Source: Rossellomorea aquimaris (GTDB lineage Bacteria; Bacillota; Bacilli; Bacillales; Bacillaceae_B). Taken from it: a DNA stretch of 64,000 nt. The notes below the pieces were generated by a model. The model had not been told where the DNA came from. It did not search any database and saw only the letters and a program-made list of their open reading frames with translations. Where the stretch lies: positions 744,001 through 808,000 of the forward strand of contig NZ_JXZC01000001.1 in the NCBI RefSeq assembly GCF_000935355.1, given 5' to 3'. The translations under genes were made by a program, and so were the position numbers. This document shows positions 1 to 8,497 of this stretch, piece after piece; position 1 is the stretch's first letter; every line of letters begins with the position of its first letter.

Positions 1-507
1 ATCTAACTCTTCAAATTCTTCATCATCTAAGTCACAATCCCAGTCTTCATCGTCACAACCTTCAGGATTTACAAGGACACATACTTTCGTTTCTCCTATA
101 ACTTCCACTAGGAATTCACGTTCAACGTGAACAATGATATTGTTACCGTTTGGTGAAATGACCGCTTCGCAGCAATTCGGCTGTTGCAGTACTCGAGCAC
201 ATACTTCAATATCATCTAAGCAATCAGGATCACGGTATTTCAGTTTAATGCAATCTGTATACTGTACTCTCTCTGTTACAACGGATGTCTTTGTGTTGTC
301 ACTGTGGGAGTACCATACGTTAATCTCGTAATAACCGTGAATTTCAACCTTCTTGCCTACTTTGTGTGCTTCATACTGATGATTAATGATCCAGCAGCCT
401 AAAATGCTCGATGGATTATGCGGCGGGCTAATCGTATGATGAGACTGTGTGAATTTACGTCCCTTCGCTACGACCGCTTTAGTAATAATCTCTCTATATT
501 CTGCCAT
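1..507 (-). CDS. cotE: Spore coat morphogenetic protein CotE (3' end cut by the window edge)
   Basis: An open frame runs from ATG (505-507) off the window edge and gives 169 residues starting [19 protein letters not shown]. It ends in a very acidic tail ([17 protein letters not shown]), as in CotE. The family is about 180 residues long, so only roughly ten C-terminal residues are missing. CotE is made in the mother cell, surrounds the forespore and is needed to assemble the outer coat; the acidic tail is linked to interactions with other coat proteins. An SD-like GAGGAGG lies just upstream. It sits downstream of ricA behind a terminator, so it should be its own transcription unit. A sigma-K-like promoter is listed separately. 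The identity is secure. Confidence 0.95.
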   Translation of the reverse strand, partial: MAEYREIITKAVVAKGRKFTQSHHTISPPHNPSSILGCWIINHQYEAHKVGKKVEIHGYYEINVWYSHSDNTKTSVVTERVQYTDCIKLKYRDPDCLDDIEVCARVLQQPNCCEAVISPNGNNIIVHVEREFLVEVIGETKVCVLVNPEGCDDEDWDCDLDDEEFEELD

Positions 508-608
508 TCGAGCGAACCTCCTCATTCATTTTCAATTCATCTTATGCGACTATCTAGGTGTTTGTGCGAGTAAATTTAATTACATAATGGGATTGTTGCG
601 AGATAATG

Positions 609-635
609 TATTGTATGCGAATACCCATTGAATGT
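609..635 (-). promoter_or_regulatory. Candidate sigma-K promoter of cotE
   Basis: On the minus strand AC (634-635), a 16-nt spacer and CATACAATA (609-617) fit the sigma-K pattern AC-N16/17-CATAnnnTA. It lies about 100 nt upstream of the cotE ATG. In B. subtilis, cotE is transcribed by mother-cell sigma-E and sigma-K promoters. I did not find an equally good separate sigma-E site. The rest of 508-717 shows no gene. Confidence 0.5.
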
Positions 636-717
636 TCCGGAATGCACGATCTCCCTCCATAGAAAATATCGTGAACTCAACGAATACGAAAATGGCAGCA
701 TCAGCAAAAGAGCAGGC

Positions 718-771
718 AAAAAAAACGATCTCTGCATAAAAGGGAGATTCCTTTAAGCAGAGATCGTTTTT
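718..771 (-). terminator. Rho-independent terminator after ricA
   Basis: A perfect stem of about 13 bp pairs 723-735 (AACGATCTCTGC core) with 757-771, followed on the minus strand by an unbroken T-run. It separates miaB-ricA from cotE. Confidence 0.9.
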
Positions 772-795
772 GTAATGTCATTATTTTTTCTTCTA

Positions 796-1227
796 TTAAG
801 AACAGCTTCCAGGCGTCGAGTTTTTCACTTGTGATCCAGTTTCTCCACGTAGTAAGTCTCCCCCGGTGGTTTCGATGATATGATCTGTCACATTATTTGA
901 AATAACGGACGCAACAATTTGAAGTAAATCATTTACATCTGTTTGTGACTCTTTAAATTGTTGTACCACCGGAATGGCATCGATTTCCTTTTCCAGGTTT
1001 TCGATTTTTGCTTCAACCATTTTTAGAGCTTCTATTTTTCCATAATGCTGAAAGTTCACAGCCTGCTTTTGTAAACTCTTAATACTCGCGATCATTTCAC
1101 GTACTTTTTGATTTTCATGAATCTGTGCTTCAGCACGTTTAAAGAAATCCACTTCTTCTGTTTCAGCAATCATTGTTGCCAGCTCTTCCGCTCGTTTCAT
1201 AATATCGTCTTTAGTATACTTTGCCAT
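796..1227 (-). CDS. ricA: RicA (YmcA), regulator of RNase Y / RicAFT complex subunit
   Basis: The product is a 143-residue, mostly helical protein starting MAKYTKDDIMKRAEELATMIAETEEVDFFKRAE. It matches the YmcA member of the YlbF/YmcA family in sequence and size. In B. subtilis RicA acts with RicF (YlbF) and RicT (YaaT) in a complex that directs RNase Y to polycistronic transcripts and is needed for biofilm formation, competence and sporulation. The C-terminus ends in GSCS, and a cysteine there fits the Fe-S-cluster-bearing RicAFT complex. It begins one base after miaB ends, so the two are surely cotranscribed. The target nuclease gene rny is in this same window. Confidence 0.93.
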   Translation of the reverse strand: MAKYTKDDIMKRAEELATMIAETEEVDFFKRAEAQIHENQKVREMIASIKSLQKQAVNFQHYGKIEALKMVEAKIENLEKEIDAIPVVQQFKESQTDVNDLLQIVASVISNNVTDHIIETTGGDLLRGETGSQVKNSTPGSCS

Positions 1228-1228
1228 A

Positions 1229-2794
1229 TTATTTCACCTCTACCGGTTCTTGAAATTCTGATCCAATTAGGCCTTCTTCGACCATTTCCCCATCCAGTGA
1301 CCAAGACTTAGCATCTGTGATCTTAACTTTCACAATTTTTCCAATGGCTGTTTTAGGAGCCTTGAAGTTCACAAGCTTACTGCGTCGAGTATAACCGGCA
1401 AGAATGTCTGGGTTTTTCTTACTCTCCCCGTCTACCAGCACCTCAACGATCTGTCCTGTATAGTTCTTCATGGCTTCAGCCGAGTATTCTTTCACAACTG
1501 CATTTAATCGTTGAAGTCGCTCTTTTTTCACTTCCATCGGTACATTGTCATTCATCTTCGCCGCCGGGGTACCTTCCCTTGGAGAATAGATGTACGTGTA
1601 GGCAGATTCAAATCCGACCTCTCTGTATAGTGAAAGTGTTTCTTCAAACTGCTCGTCGGTCTCATTCGGATATCCAACGATGATGTCAGTTGTTAGAGCC
1701 ACGTCTGGCATCGCTGTTTTTATTTTCCGTACTAATTCTAAGAATTGCTCCCTCGTGTATTTACGGGCCATAATCTTCAGAACATCTGTGGAACCGGATT
1801 GAACCGGTAAATGAATATGCTCAACCAGATTCCCTTTTTTCGCAAGGACTTCGATTAAATGATCATCAAAATCTCTTGGGTGGCTAGTCGTAAAGCGAAT
1901 ACGTGGGATGTCCACTTTACGAAGGTCATCCATTAAATCACCTAAGCCATATTCAAGATCTTCAATATCTTTACCATATGCATTCACGTTCTGACCAAGA
2001 AGAGTGATCTCTTGATAACCCTGGGCGGCCAGATGACGTACTTCCTGAATGATTTCTTCAGGACGGCGGCTTCGTTCCTTACCACGTGTGTATGGAACAA
2101 TACAATAGGTACAGAACTTGTCACAGCCATACATGATGTTAACCCATGCTTTTATATTGCCACGGCGAACTTTCGGAAGGTTCTCAATGACGTCCCCTTC
2201 TTTAGACCACACTTCTACGACCATCGCCTTAGACATATAAGCATCTGACAGGATTTTAGGAAGGCGATGGATATTATGCGTTCCAAAAATCATATCGACT
2301 TGTTGATATGTTTTCAGGATTTTATTTACAACTGACTCTTCCTGGGACATACATCCGCAGACACCAATCAAGAGCTCTGGCTTTTCCCGTTTTAGATGTT
2401 TCAGATGTCCTAATTCACCGAACACCTTATTCTCAGCATTTTCACGAATTGCACATGTATTTAAAAGGATGACATCTGCGTCATCTGTCGAATTCGTCGC
2501 TTCATAGCCAAGTGCCATGAAAATCCCTGCCATTACTTCCGTATCATGTTCATTCATTTGACAACCATACGTACGGATATAGAATTTCTTGCCTTCTCCG
2601 AGTCCCCTGAATTGATCATCAATCGTAAAGTCGTTATGATATTTTATTTCTTCTTTCCCACGCTTTTTTGCATCTTTCAACGAAGGCGGGATATAGACAC
2701 TTTCGAAGTATTTACTGTAATCCTTTTCGGATTTTTGGTCCGATGGAATAACAGACTTCGATTGTTGTCCATGTTTTCGTTGTTCTTCATTCAT
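1229..2794 (-). CDS. miaB: tRNA-2-methylthio-N6-dimethylallyladenosine synthase MiaB
   Basis: This 521-residue radical-SAM methylthiotransferase converts i6A37 to ms2i6A37 in tRNAs that read UNN codons. An N-terminal extension of about 65 residues, typical of Bacillus MiaB, precedes the MTTase domain ([15 protein letters not shown], with cysteines near residues 77, 113 and 147). The radical-SAM core carries the cluster motif CDKFCTYC near residue 225, and a TRAM domain lies at about 450-515. The start ATG follows an AAGGGG SD. It heads the miaB-ricA unit and is divergent from the coiled-coil gene at 3043. In B. subtilis tdh-kbl lies upstream; here that place is taken by the coiled-coil gene and korAB. 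Confidence 0.96.
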   Translation of the reverse strand: MNEEQRKHGQQSKSVIPSDQKSEKDYSKYFESVYIPPSLKDAKKRGKEEIKYHNDFTIDDQFRGLGEGKKFYIRTYGCQMNEHDTEVMAGIFMALGYEATNSTDDADVILLNTCAIRENAENKVFGELGHLKHLKREKPELLIGVCGCMSQEESVVNKILKTYQQVDMIFGTHNIHRLPKILSDAYMSKAMVVEVWSKEGDVIENLPKVRRGNIKAWVNIMYGCDKFCTYCIVPYTRGKERSRRPEEIIQEVRHLAAQGYQEITLLGQNVNAYGKDIEDLEYGLGDLMDDLRKVDIPRIRFTTSHPRDFDDHLIEVLAKKGNLVEHIHLPVQSGSTDVLKIMARKYTREQFLELVRKIKTAMPDVALTTDIIVGYPNETDEQFEETLSLYREVGFESAYTYIYSPREGTPAAKMNDNVPMEVKKERLQRLNAVVKEYSAEAMKNYTGQIVEVLVDGESKKNPDILAGYTRRSKLVNFKAPKTAIGKIVKVKITDAKSWSLDGEMVEEGLIGSEFQEPVEVK

Positions 2795-2883
2795 GAAAAA
2801 TCCCCTTTCTACCTCTATAACAAAACCGCTTATCTTCTATTATAAAAAGATCTCACAAGATATACATTCTTGCACATTATAAT

Positions 2884-2912
2884 AGTATAAAGGTTTTCTG
2901 GTCTACATACAA
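2884..2912 (-). promoter_or_regulatory. Sigma-A-type promoter for miaB-ricA
   Basis: On the minus strand TTGTAT (2907-2912), a 17-nt spacer and TATACT (2884-2889) fit the sigma-A consensus with ideal spacing. It lies 90 nt upstream of the miaB ATG in the divergent intergenic region. Confidence 0.6.
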
Positions 2913-2982
2913 TAGAGGCGCTTAAGTGTTGAAAAATGTATACATCTTTCTTTAGCAGCCTTACATTAACTGGGTGCTTGTA

Positions 2983-3010
2983 ACAATCGTCGATACCATT
3001 ACATAGACTA
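2983..3010 (+). promoter_or_regulatory. Candidate sigma-K promoter for the coiled-coil gene
   Basis: On the plus strand AC (2983-2984), a 17-nt spacer and CATAGACTA (3002-3010) match the sigma-K pattern AC-N16/17-CATAnnnTA at every defined base. The predicted start near 3017 falls just before the AGGAGG ribosome-binding site at 3029-3034. I see no convincing sigma-A promoter at that spacing. Confidence 0.5.
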
Positions 3011-3042
3011 ATGTATCAGAAACTGACCAGGAGGAGATTACC

Positions 3043-4170
3043 ATCGATGAGGAAAAAGTGGTTTATCCACTATATAACATTTCAAATCAAGAAAGCTTCT
3101 TTTTACTATCGGAGATTAATAACCTAAAACAGACTATAAAAAAGTTAAAAACCAGCTACCTTTACGCTGAGAATGAACATTTAAAAGAAGAAATCAGTCA
3201 AAAGAATCGTGAACTAGAGCTTGCCTACGAACAAATAAAAGTAAATGATCTGTACGAAACAGAACTGTTAAAGGATAGAAACTCATTAACAGAAGCGAAA
3301 GAAAAAATAGAATCCGAGTTAAAAAATGCAAACAAGATAATCATGCATAATGGGGCTCATATTCAAACACTTGAAAATGAAAAAAAAGAATTAGAGAAAT
3401 TTCTTTTAATAGAAAAACATAAAATCAAAGAAGTCAGAAAACAGCTGGAAGAAATTCAAACAGAAATATATTCATTGAAAGAGTCTGAAAATGTTTTACT
3501 ATGCGAAATAGATACTTTGAATGCAGATTTAGTTGAAAAAGATAGGATTATCTACTCACTTGAAAATGAAATAGCTATTAAGGATACACACCTAAAAGAA
3601 TTAAACCGAGCACTTTCACATTCGGAAGAAACAAAAAAAGATCTCTTTCAGGACTTATTGACAAAAGCAGAAAAATTAGAAGGACTGTCGGTTGAAAGGG
3701 ATCAATTAATTCTTAGATTTGAAGAATCCAAAGAAAAATTAATGGAATCTGAAAAAATGAAAGTGGATTATTTCGAAAGAATGATTGAAGCTGTTCAGCA
3801 GCAGATCGAGGAGAATGAATGGTGGCTGACAAATCAATTCGCTGACATTGATCGATCATCCAAGAAGCAGGAAGAAAAAATGGACTCACTTGAATTGATA
3901 ATGAATGATTCATTTGAAAAAGTGCTAAGTAAAAAAGATAATATGTTGAACGAACTTGAAAAATTCGATTCCCAACTTTCACATATCATCCAACAGATGA
4001 ACACACTTTACCAGACCGAGTCATCTATATTTCACGGAATTGATTCTCTTAAAACACTGATCGATTCTAATAAAAATCAAGATACGAACAAACTTATGAC
4101 AACCAAAAAAGGCGTCTATAAAATTGAAGCAAGGGAAAGCACGCCAATAATCAGGGATAAAACAAGATAA
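3043..4170 (+). CDS. Unrecognised coiled-coil protein, the only plus-strand gene in the window
   Basis: I do not recognise this protein. It has about 370-375 residues and is almost entirely charged heptad-like sequence rich in Glu, Lys, Leu and Asn (for example LKEEISQKNRELELAYEQIK). I see no signal peptide, membrane segment or catalytic motif. A short non-coiled head contains VVYPLYNISNQESFF and a basic tail ends IIRDKTR. The start is unclear. AGGAGG (3029-3034) is followed eight bases later by an in-frame ATC (3043). An ATG at 3047 is in another frame, and a GTG at 3058 is in frame but 23 bases from the SD. The sigma-K-like promoter and spore-gene neighbourhood suggest mother-cell expression, which is inference. 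Base composition is AT-rich compared with neighbours. Confidence 0.75.
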   Translation: MDEEKVVYPLYNISNQESFFLLSEINNLKQTIKKLKTSYLYAENEHLKEEISQKNRELELAYEQIKVNDLYETELLKDRNSLTEAKEKIESELKNANKIIMHNGAHIQTLENEKKELEKFLLIEKHKIKEVRKQLEEIQTEIYSLKESENVLLCEIDTLNADLVEKDRIIYSLENEIAIKDTHLKELNRALSHSEETKKDLFQDLLTKAEKLEGLSVERDQLILRFEESKEKLMESEKMKVDYFERMIEAVQQQIEENEWWLTNQFADIDRSSKKQEEKMDSLELIMNDSFEKVLSKKDNMLNELEKFDSQLSHIIQQMNTLYQTESSIFHGIDSLKTLIDSNKNQDTNKLMTTKKGVYKIEARESTPIIRDKTR

Positions 4171-4197
4171 ATCACTACAATGCACATACAACAAAGA

Positions 4198-4230
4198 TAG
4201 AAAGGACTTCCAATTTGGAAGTCCTTTCTA
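4198..4230. terminator. Bidirectional terminator between the coiled-coil gene and korB
   Basis: A perfect 14-bp stem pairs 4198-4211 (TAGAAAGGACTTCC) with 4217-4230 around a 5-nt loop, with A/T runs on both sides. It lies between convergent genes and can serve both. Confidence 0.85.
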
Positions 4231-4239
4231 CAATCAGTA

Positions 4240-5106
4240 TTACATAAATTCTTTCACTAATTCATCAAATTTACTTTCATCCAACCTTAAATCATGAGTG
4301 CTTAGAGGCTCTTCGGAGTAACCTGCTACAAGATCTTGGTACGATGGCTGTTCTTTATTCTGATAAATCAAACCAGTAACCAGTCCATCCTTTTCCATGA
4401 GCATATTCATCGCTTGTTCACGATTTGATGGATCATAGCCTTCAACATCTGAGAGCCTTGTCAGGTTTTCTTTAAACCAGTCGTACGTATTAATCTTGTT
4501 ATATGTTACACAAGGACTAAATACGTTGATCAATGAGAAGCCTTTATGATTAAGTCCAGCTTCAATTATCGCCGTAAGCTCTTTCAAGTCAGAAGAAAAG
4601 CTTTGGGCAACGAATGTTGCACCTGCTGTCAGTGCCATTTCCATCGGTGCGAGTGCAGGCTCGATACTTCCCTGAGGCGTAGACTTTGTCTTGAAACCAG
4701 ATGATGAGCGCGGGGAGGTTTGTCCTTTTGTCAGCCCATAAATCTGGTTATCCATAACGATGTATGTAACATCAACATTACGACGGATCGCATGGATCGT
4801 ATGGCCAAGCCCGATGGCAAACCCATCACCATCCCCACCTGAAGCGATAACGGTTAAATCCTTATTCGCCATTTTTAATCCCTGAGCGATAGGAAGGGAA
4901 CGTCCATGAATGCCATGAAAACCGTATGAGTTAATATAACCTGATATACGTCCGGAACAACCAATCCCGGAAACGACAGCTAATTGTTCAGGATCCAGCC
5001 CCACATTTGCCGATGCACGTTGAATCGCTGCTTGTACAGAGAAGTCACCACACCCAGGACACCAGTTTGGTTTAACATTATTTCTGAAATCTTTAAAGGT
5101 AGCCAT
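4240..5106 (-). CDS. korB: 2-oxoacid:ferredoxin oxidoreductase, beta subunit
   Basis: This 288-residue thiamine-diphosphate-binding subunit of a 2-oxoglutarate/2-oxoacid:ferredoxin oxidoreductase is paired with the alpha subunit directly upstream. The N-terminus has WCPGCG (cysteines near 16 and 19) and GIGCSGR (cysteine near 50), which are cluster ligands in two-subunit enzymes of this family. The ThDP/Mg motif is GGDGDGFAIG (near 90) with a downstream DNQIYGLTKGQ. The enzyme decarboxylates a 2-oxoacid to its acyl-CoA and reduces ferredoxin. The substrate cannot be read from sequence; 2-oxoglutarate is the usual assignment in Bacillus. It starts three bases after korA ends, so the two are translationally linked. 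Confidence 0.92.
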   Translation of the reverse strand: MATFKDFRNNVKPNWCPGCGDFSVQAAIQRASANVGLDPEQLAVVSGIGCSGRISGYINSYGFHGIHGRSLPIAQGLKMANKDLTVIASGGDGDGFAIGLGHTIHAIRRNVDVTYIVMDNQIYGLTKGQTSPRSSSGFKTKSTPQGSIEPALAPMEMALTAGATFVAQSFSSDLKELTAIIEAGLNHKGFSLINVFSPCVTYNKINTYDWFKENLTRLSDVEGYDPSNREQAMNMLMEKDGLVTGLIYQNKEQPSYQDLVAGYSEEPLSTHDLRLDESKFDELVKEFM

Positions 5107-5109
5107 GGA

Positions 5110-6852
5110 TCAGATCAACTCCTTACATCTGGAATGAATTTCATTTGGTAAATATGGTGTTCCATCATATTTTGTCATTTTCGTGATTTTATTCCCATAC
5201 CCAACATTCATTTTTATAATATTTGCCAGTTGTCCAGTAGCATTATGTTCAATCACGACCACTTTCTTCGCTGATTGCATTAGTGGCTCCAGTTCATCTG
5301 CCGGGAACGGGTGGATTAAGCGAACATGCGCATGGTTCACTTTCAGCCCATCGGCATCAAGGCGTTCCATTGCTTCTTCAATTACACCACGTGTGGAGTT
5401 GAAACCAACTAATAATAAATCGGCTTCTTCATGTGGTGCATGAGTGTGAATTGGATTAGTAAAGCGGATACTTTCCACCTTACGCATACGTTTATCCATC
5501 TGCGCCTGCCTGTTTACAGGGGATTCAGAGGGCTTCCCTGTTTCATCATGTTCTACTCCTGTTACATGATGAATACCGTTCTTCATTCCAGGAATGACAC
5601 GTGGTGATACACCATCTTCAGTCACTTCAAAACGTTTAAAGTATTTTTTCGGTTCTAATTCATTTAGTTCAGATTCATTTCCAACAAGCTTTCCTCTACG
5701 AATTTCCACTTTGCTGTAATCAAGAGGTTCAACTGTTTGTTTCCCTAATGAAAGTTGCAGATCTGAAAGAATGATGACTGGACATTGATACTCTTCGGCT
5801 AAGTTAAATGCCTCTACTGTATCATAGAACGCTTCCTGTACTGTACTTGGAGCCAGGACGATCTTGGGAATCTCTCCATGTGTACCATAAATCATGGCCA
5901 TTAAATCGGACTGCTCCTGTTTCGTTGGAAGCCCCGTGGACGGCCCTCCACGTTGAGTATCCACCACTACTAAAGGCTGTTCTGTCATTCCGGATAATCC
6001 GATTGCTTCCATCATAAGTGAAAGACCTGGTCCAGCCGATGCAGTGAATGAACGGATTCCTCCGTAGTTAGCTCCGATTGCCATCGTTGCGGCTGCAATC
6101 TCATCCTCTGTTTGAATAACCGTTCCTCCAACCATCGGGAGCTTTTTAATAAGATATTCCATAATTTCAGAGGCTGGAGTGATTGGGTATGCAGCCATCA
6201 AACGAACGCCACCTGCGAGTGCCCCAAGAGCAATTGCGTCATTTCCGATCATAAACATACGTTTATTGCCGTCAGCTTCTTTCAGCTGTAAGGCACCAAC
6301 ATTGCTTCCAAGCTCTTCTTTCATCGTTTGGAAGCCCTGTTTGATCGCTTCCATGTTTTTCTCTACTACCGTTTCACCTTTGCGGCCGAAGATTTCTTCA
6401 ACAACTTCCTTAAAAACTTCCGGATCAAGGTTTAGAACGGCACATGTCGCACCTACAGCTACCATGTTCTTCATTAACGACGTTCCAAGTTCCGTGGCTA
6501 ACTGGGTGAATGGGATGATATAGAGGGAAGCTTCTGTATCTTCAGGCTTCTCAGGCTTAAACTTCTCATCAGCTATAATGACACCATTGCTATGTAGTTC
6601 TTTATAATTCACATCAATCGTTTCTTGGTCAAATGCAACTAAAATATCTAAGTCATCAGCAATCGCACGCACTTGTGTAGTACTTACCCGAATTTTATTA
6701 TTCGTATGGCCTCCCTTAATACGAGAGGAGAAATGACGGTAACCGTATAAGTAATATCCAAGGCGGTTAAGAGCCATAGAGAAGATTTCACCCGTACTCT
6801 CTATTCCTTCACCTTGCTGGCCACCAACTTTCCATGAAAGTTGTTCCTTCAT
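5110..6852 (-). CDS. korA: 2-oxoacid:ferredoxin oxidoreductase, fused gamma-alpha subunit
   Basis: This 580-residue protein joins the gamma domain (residues 1-180, starting MKEQLSWKVGGQQGEGI) to the alpha pyrimidine-binding domain. The alpha domain is marked by GNDAIALGALAGGVRLMAAYPITPASEIMEYL near 203-235 and the TQRGGPSTGLPTKQEQSDL stretch near 300. A C-terminal transketolase-like domain follows. With KorB it forms the CoA-dependent oxidative decarboxylase that supplies reduced ferredoxin. The SD AAGGGG lies just before the ATG. A terminator after the upstream dipeptidase suggests korAB has its own promoter in 6853-7040. A weak extended -10 (TGATAAACT) is all I can point to there. Confidence 0.93.
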   Translation of the reverse strand: MKEQLSWKVGGQQGEGIESTGEIFSMALNRLGYYLYGYRHFSSRIKGGHTNNKIRVSTTQVRAIADDLDILVAFDQETIDVNYKELHSNGVIIADEKFKPEKPEDTEASLYIIPFTQLATELGTSLMKNMVAVGATCAVLNLDPEVFKEVVEEIFGRKGETVVEKNMEAIKQGFQTMKEELGSNVGALQLKEADGNKRMFMIGNDAIALGALAGGVRLMAAYPITPASEIMEYLIKKLPMVGGTVIQTEDEIAAATMAIGANYGGIRSFTASAGPGLSLMMEAIGLSGMTEQPLVVVDTQRGGPSTGLPTKQEQSDLMAMIYGTHGEIPKIVLAPSTVQEAFYDTVEAFNLAEEYQCPVIILSDLQLSLGKQTVEPLDYSKVEIRRGKLVGNESELNELEPKKYFKRFEVTEDGVSPRVIPGMKNGIHHVTGVEHDETGKPSESPVNRQAQMDKRMRKVESIRFTNPIHTHAPHEEADLLLVGFNSTRGVIEEAMERLDADGLKVNHAHVRLIHPFPADELEPLMQSAKKVVVIEHNATGQLANIIKMNVGYGNKITKMTKYDGTPYLPNEIHSRCKELI

Positions 6853-7040
6853 TTATTACACCCCTTCAATCAATTTTTGCAACATCTAGTAGAGATGCTT
6901 TTCTCTTCATTTCGTTCAAACAATCTATTATTACAAAGGATGGTTGCAACTTGTGTTCACTCTATCAGTTTATCACTTTTTGATTTAATTCACTACTGTA
7001 TCGAAGAAATTATGAATGTAAACGGGTACAACTTGGCAAA

Positions 7041-7074
7041 AAATAAACCGCTAAAGGTTTTACCTTTAGGGGTT
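7041..7074 (-). terminator. Terminator after the M19 dipeptidase
   Basis: On the minus strand AAACCCCTAAAGG pairs with CCTTTAGCGGTTT around a short loop and is followed by ATTTTTT. It begins immediately after the dipeptidase stop codon. Confidence 0.8.
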
Positions 7075-7998
7075 TCAATCTGGTAATCTGGCAAAAAAGT
7101 TTTCAAATAAGAATTTCTTAACTTGCTTTTCACTATAGTATCGTTGAAGTGTGTTGATTAAGTTATCATATTGATTGAATGAGGATAAACCTTGTACCGT
7201 TTCAGATATACCATCAAAATCGGAGCCAAAGCCAATATGATTTTCACCACCCAAACTGCATACATGCTCGATATGCCTTATCACGTCTGAAATTTCCGCT
7301 GATCCTTTTTTGTTTAAAAAGGGAGGAACAAAAGTGATCCCCATGACACTATCTCTTTTTATTAGCGCTTCAATTTGATCGTTTTTCAAATTACGGGGAT
7401 TGGGACATATAGAATAGGCGTTCGAATGAGAAGCAATCGGATAATCAGCCATTTCGATTGTATCCCAGAATGCTTTCTCGCATAGATGGGAAACATCCGT
7501 CCAAAGCCTTTCCTCGTTTAAAAATGATACTACCTCATGTCCAAAATTGGTTAATCCCCCACCCCTCGGCTCCAGTGCACCATCTGCACAAGCATTGGCC
7601 CAATTCCACGTCAATCCTACAGAACGTACCCCAAGCCGGGAAAGAATTTCAAGCTTCGTGAGGTCCTCTTCTATAGCCTCAGCACCTTCCAGTGTCAGCA
7701 TCGCACCAATTTCATCATCGGCCAGTCTTTCTACTTCCTGTTTTGAAGTCACAAATTTAAGTTTTGGGTTTGGTTTTAAAATTTCATTATGAAACAAGTT
7801 CACCATCTCTAACGCAGCTTGGAATCTTTGACCTGGTTTCAAATAAGATGGAATATAGATCGCAAACAATTGTACTTTACTCCTGCTTTCAAGAAGCTGG
7901 GGGTAAGTAATATGCATTGTATGTTTAGATTGAAATGCTCCCTTCCCTGGTTCCAGGTATAACTTCATTAACACATCGCAGTGTGCATCAAATAACAT
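7075..7998 (-). CDS. M19-family membrane-dipeptidase-like metallopeptidase
   Basis: This 307-residue TIM-barrel peptidase is of the renal dipeptidase (M19) family. Metal-ligand motifs are visible: DAHCDVL at the N-terminus, LEGAEAI near 126, DVSHLCEKAFWD near 192, ASHSNAYSICPNPRN near 212 and IGFGSDFDGI near 278. The family hydrolyses dipeptides, including some with D-residues; the substrate here is unknown. It has no signal peptide and is probably cytoplasmic. Its own terminator separates it from korA, while spoVS lies upstream behind another terminator, so it is probably monocistronic. Related genes sit in the spoVS-kor-miaB neighbourhood of other Bacillaceae. Confidence 0.9.
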   Translation of the reverse strand: MLFDAHCDVLMKLYLEPGKGAFQSKHTMHITYPQLLESRSKVQLFAIYIPSYLKPGQRFQAALEMVNLFHNEILKPNPKLKFVTSKQEVERLADDEIGAMLTLEGAEAIEEDLTKLEILSRLGVRSVGLTWNWANACADGALEPRGGGLTNFGHEVVSFLNEERLWTDVSHLCEKAFWDTIEMADYPIASHSNAYSICPNPRNLKNDQIEALIKRDSVMGITFVPPFLNKKGSAEISDVIRHIEHVCSLGGENHIGFGSDFDGISETVQGLSSFNQYDNLINTLQRYYSEKQVKKFLFENFFARLPD

Positions 7999-8045
7999 AA
8001 TACTTCATCCTTTCAGGGCACCTATCTTATATGTATTACGATTAA

Positions 8046-8090
8046 TAGTATAAAGGCTGTCCACTAAAGAATCCTCTTTAATGAACAGCC
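8046..8090 (-). terminator. Terminator after spoVS
   Basis: On the minus strand GGCTGTTCATTAAAGA pairs with TCTTTAGTGGACAGCC (8055-8070 with 8075-8090) with two mismatches. It is followed by TTTATACT, a modest T-tract. Confidence 0.75.
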
Positions 8091-8099
8091 CATTGTTTA

Positions 8100-8360
8100 T
8101 TATCTTGGTTCTACGATTAACTTTATCGCCGTACGCTCTTCTCCATCAATTAAAATATCTGTAAATGCCGGGATACATATTAAATCTAAACCACTAGGAG
8201 CCACAAAGCCTCTGGCAATCGCAACCGCTTTAACTGCTTGATTTAAAGCTCCTGCACCAATAGCTTGAATCTCAGCTCCTCCTCTCTCACGAAGAACACC
8301 GGCGAGTGCACCAGCTACAGAATTAGGATTAGATTTTGCTGAAACTTTTAATATTTCCAT
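8100..8360 (-). CDS. spoVS: Stage V sporulation protein S
   Basis: This 86-residue protein starts MEILKVSAKSNPNSVAGALAGVLRERG and is a nearly invariant small Alba-like protein. In B. subtilis it is expressed early from sigma-H and affects asymmetric septation, coat assembly and heat resistance; its fold suggests nucleic-acid binding. The length equals the family norm. The SD AAGGAGG precedes the ATG closely. It lies downstream of rny-ymdB, as in B. subtilis, but is preceded by a sigma-H-like promoter and followed by a terminator, so it can be made as a monocistronic message. Confidence 0.97.
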   Translation of the reverse strand: MEILKVSAKSNPNSVAGALAGVLRERGGAEIQAIGAGALNQAVKAVAIARGFVAPSGLDLICIPAFTDILIDGEERTAIKLIVEPR

Positions 8361-8441
8361 TCCTTTTCCTCCTTGTCATTTCCCCCATACCGTATGTCCG
8401 TGGTAAAGAACAAACTTGGTATAAATGATTCCACTGATACT

Positions 8442-8471
8442 ATATTCAGGAAATGGACAAATCATTCCGGT
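8442..8471 (-). promoter_or_regulatory. Candidate sigma-H promoter of spoVS
   Basis: On the minus strand ACCGGAATG (8463-8471), a 12-nt spacer and CCTGAATAT (8442-8450) resemble the sigma-H pattern RnAGGAwWW-N11/12-RnnGAATww, each box having a mismatch. spoVS is a sigma-H gene in B. subtilis. Confidence 0.5.
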
Positions 8472-8497
8472 CACACCGAAAAAAGGAAAGAAAACAT

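Noticed and set aside
3047-3127. A 26-codon frame starting at the ATG after the SD of the coiled-coil gene
   Set aside because: It overlaps the long coiled-coil frame and looks arbitrary in composition. It is mentioned under the start-site finding but not called as a gene.
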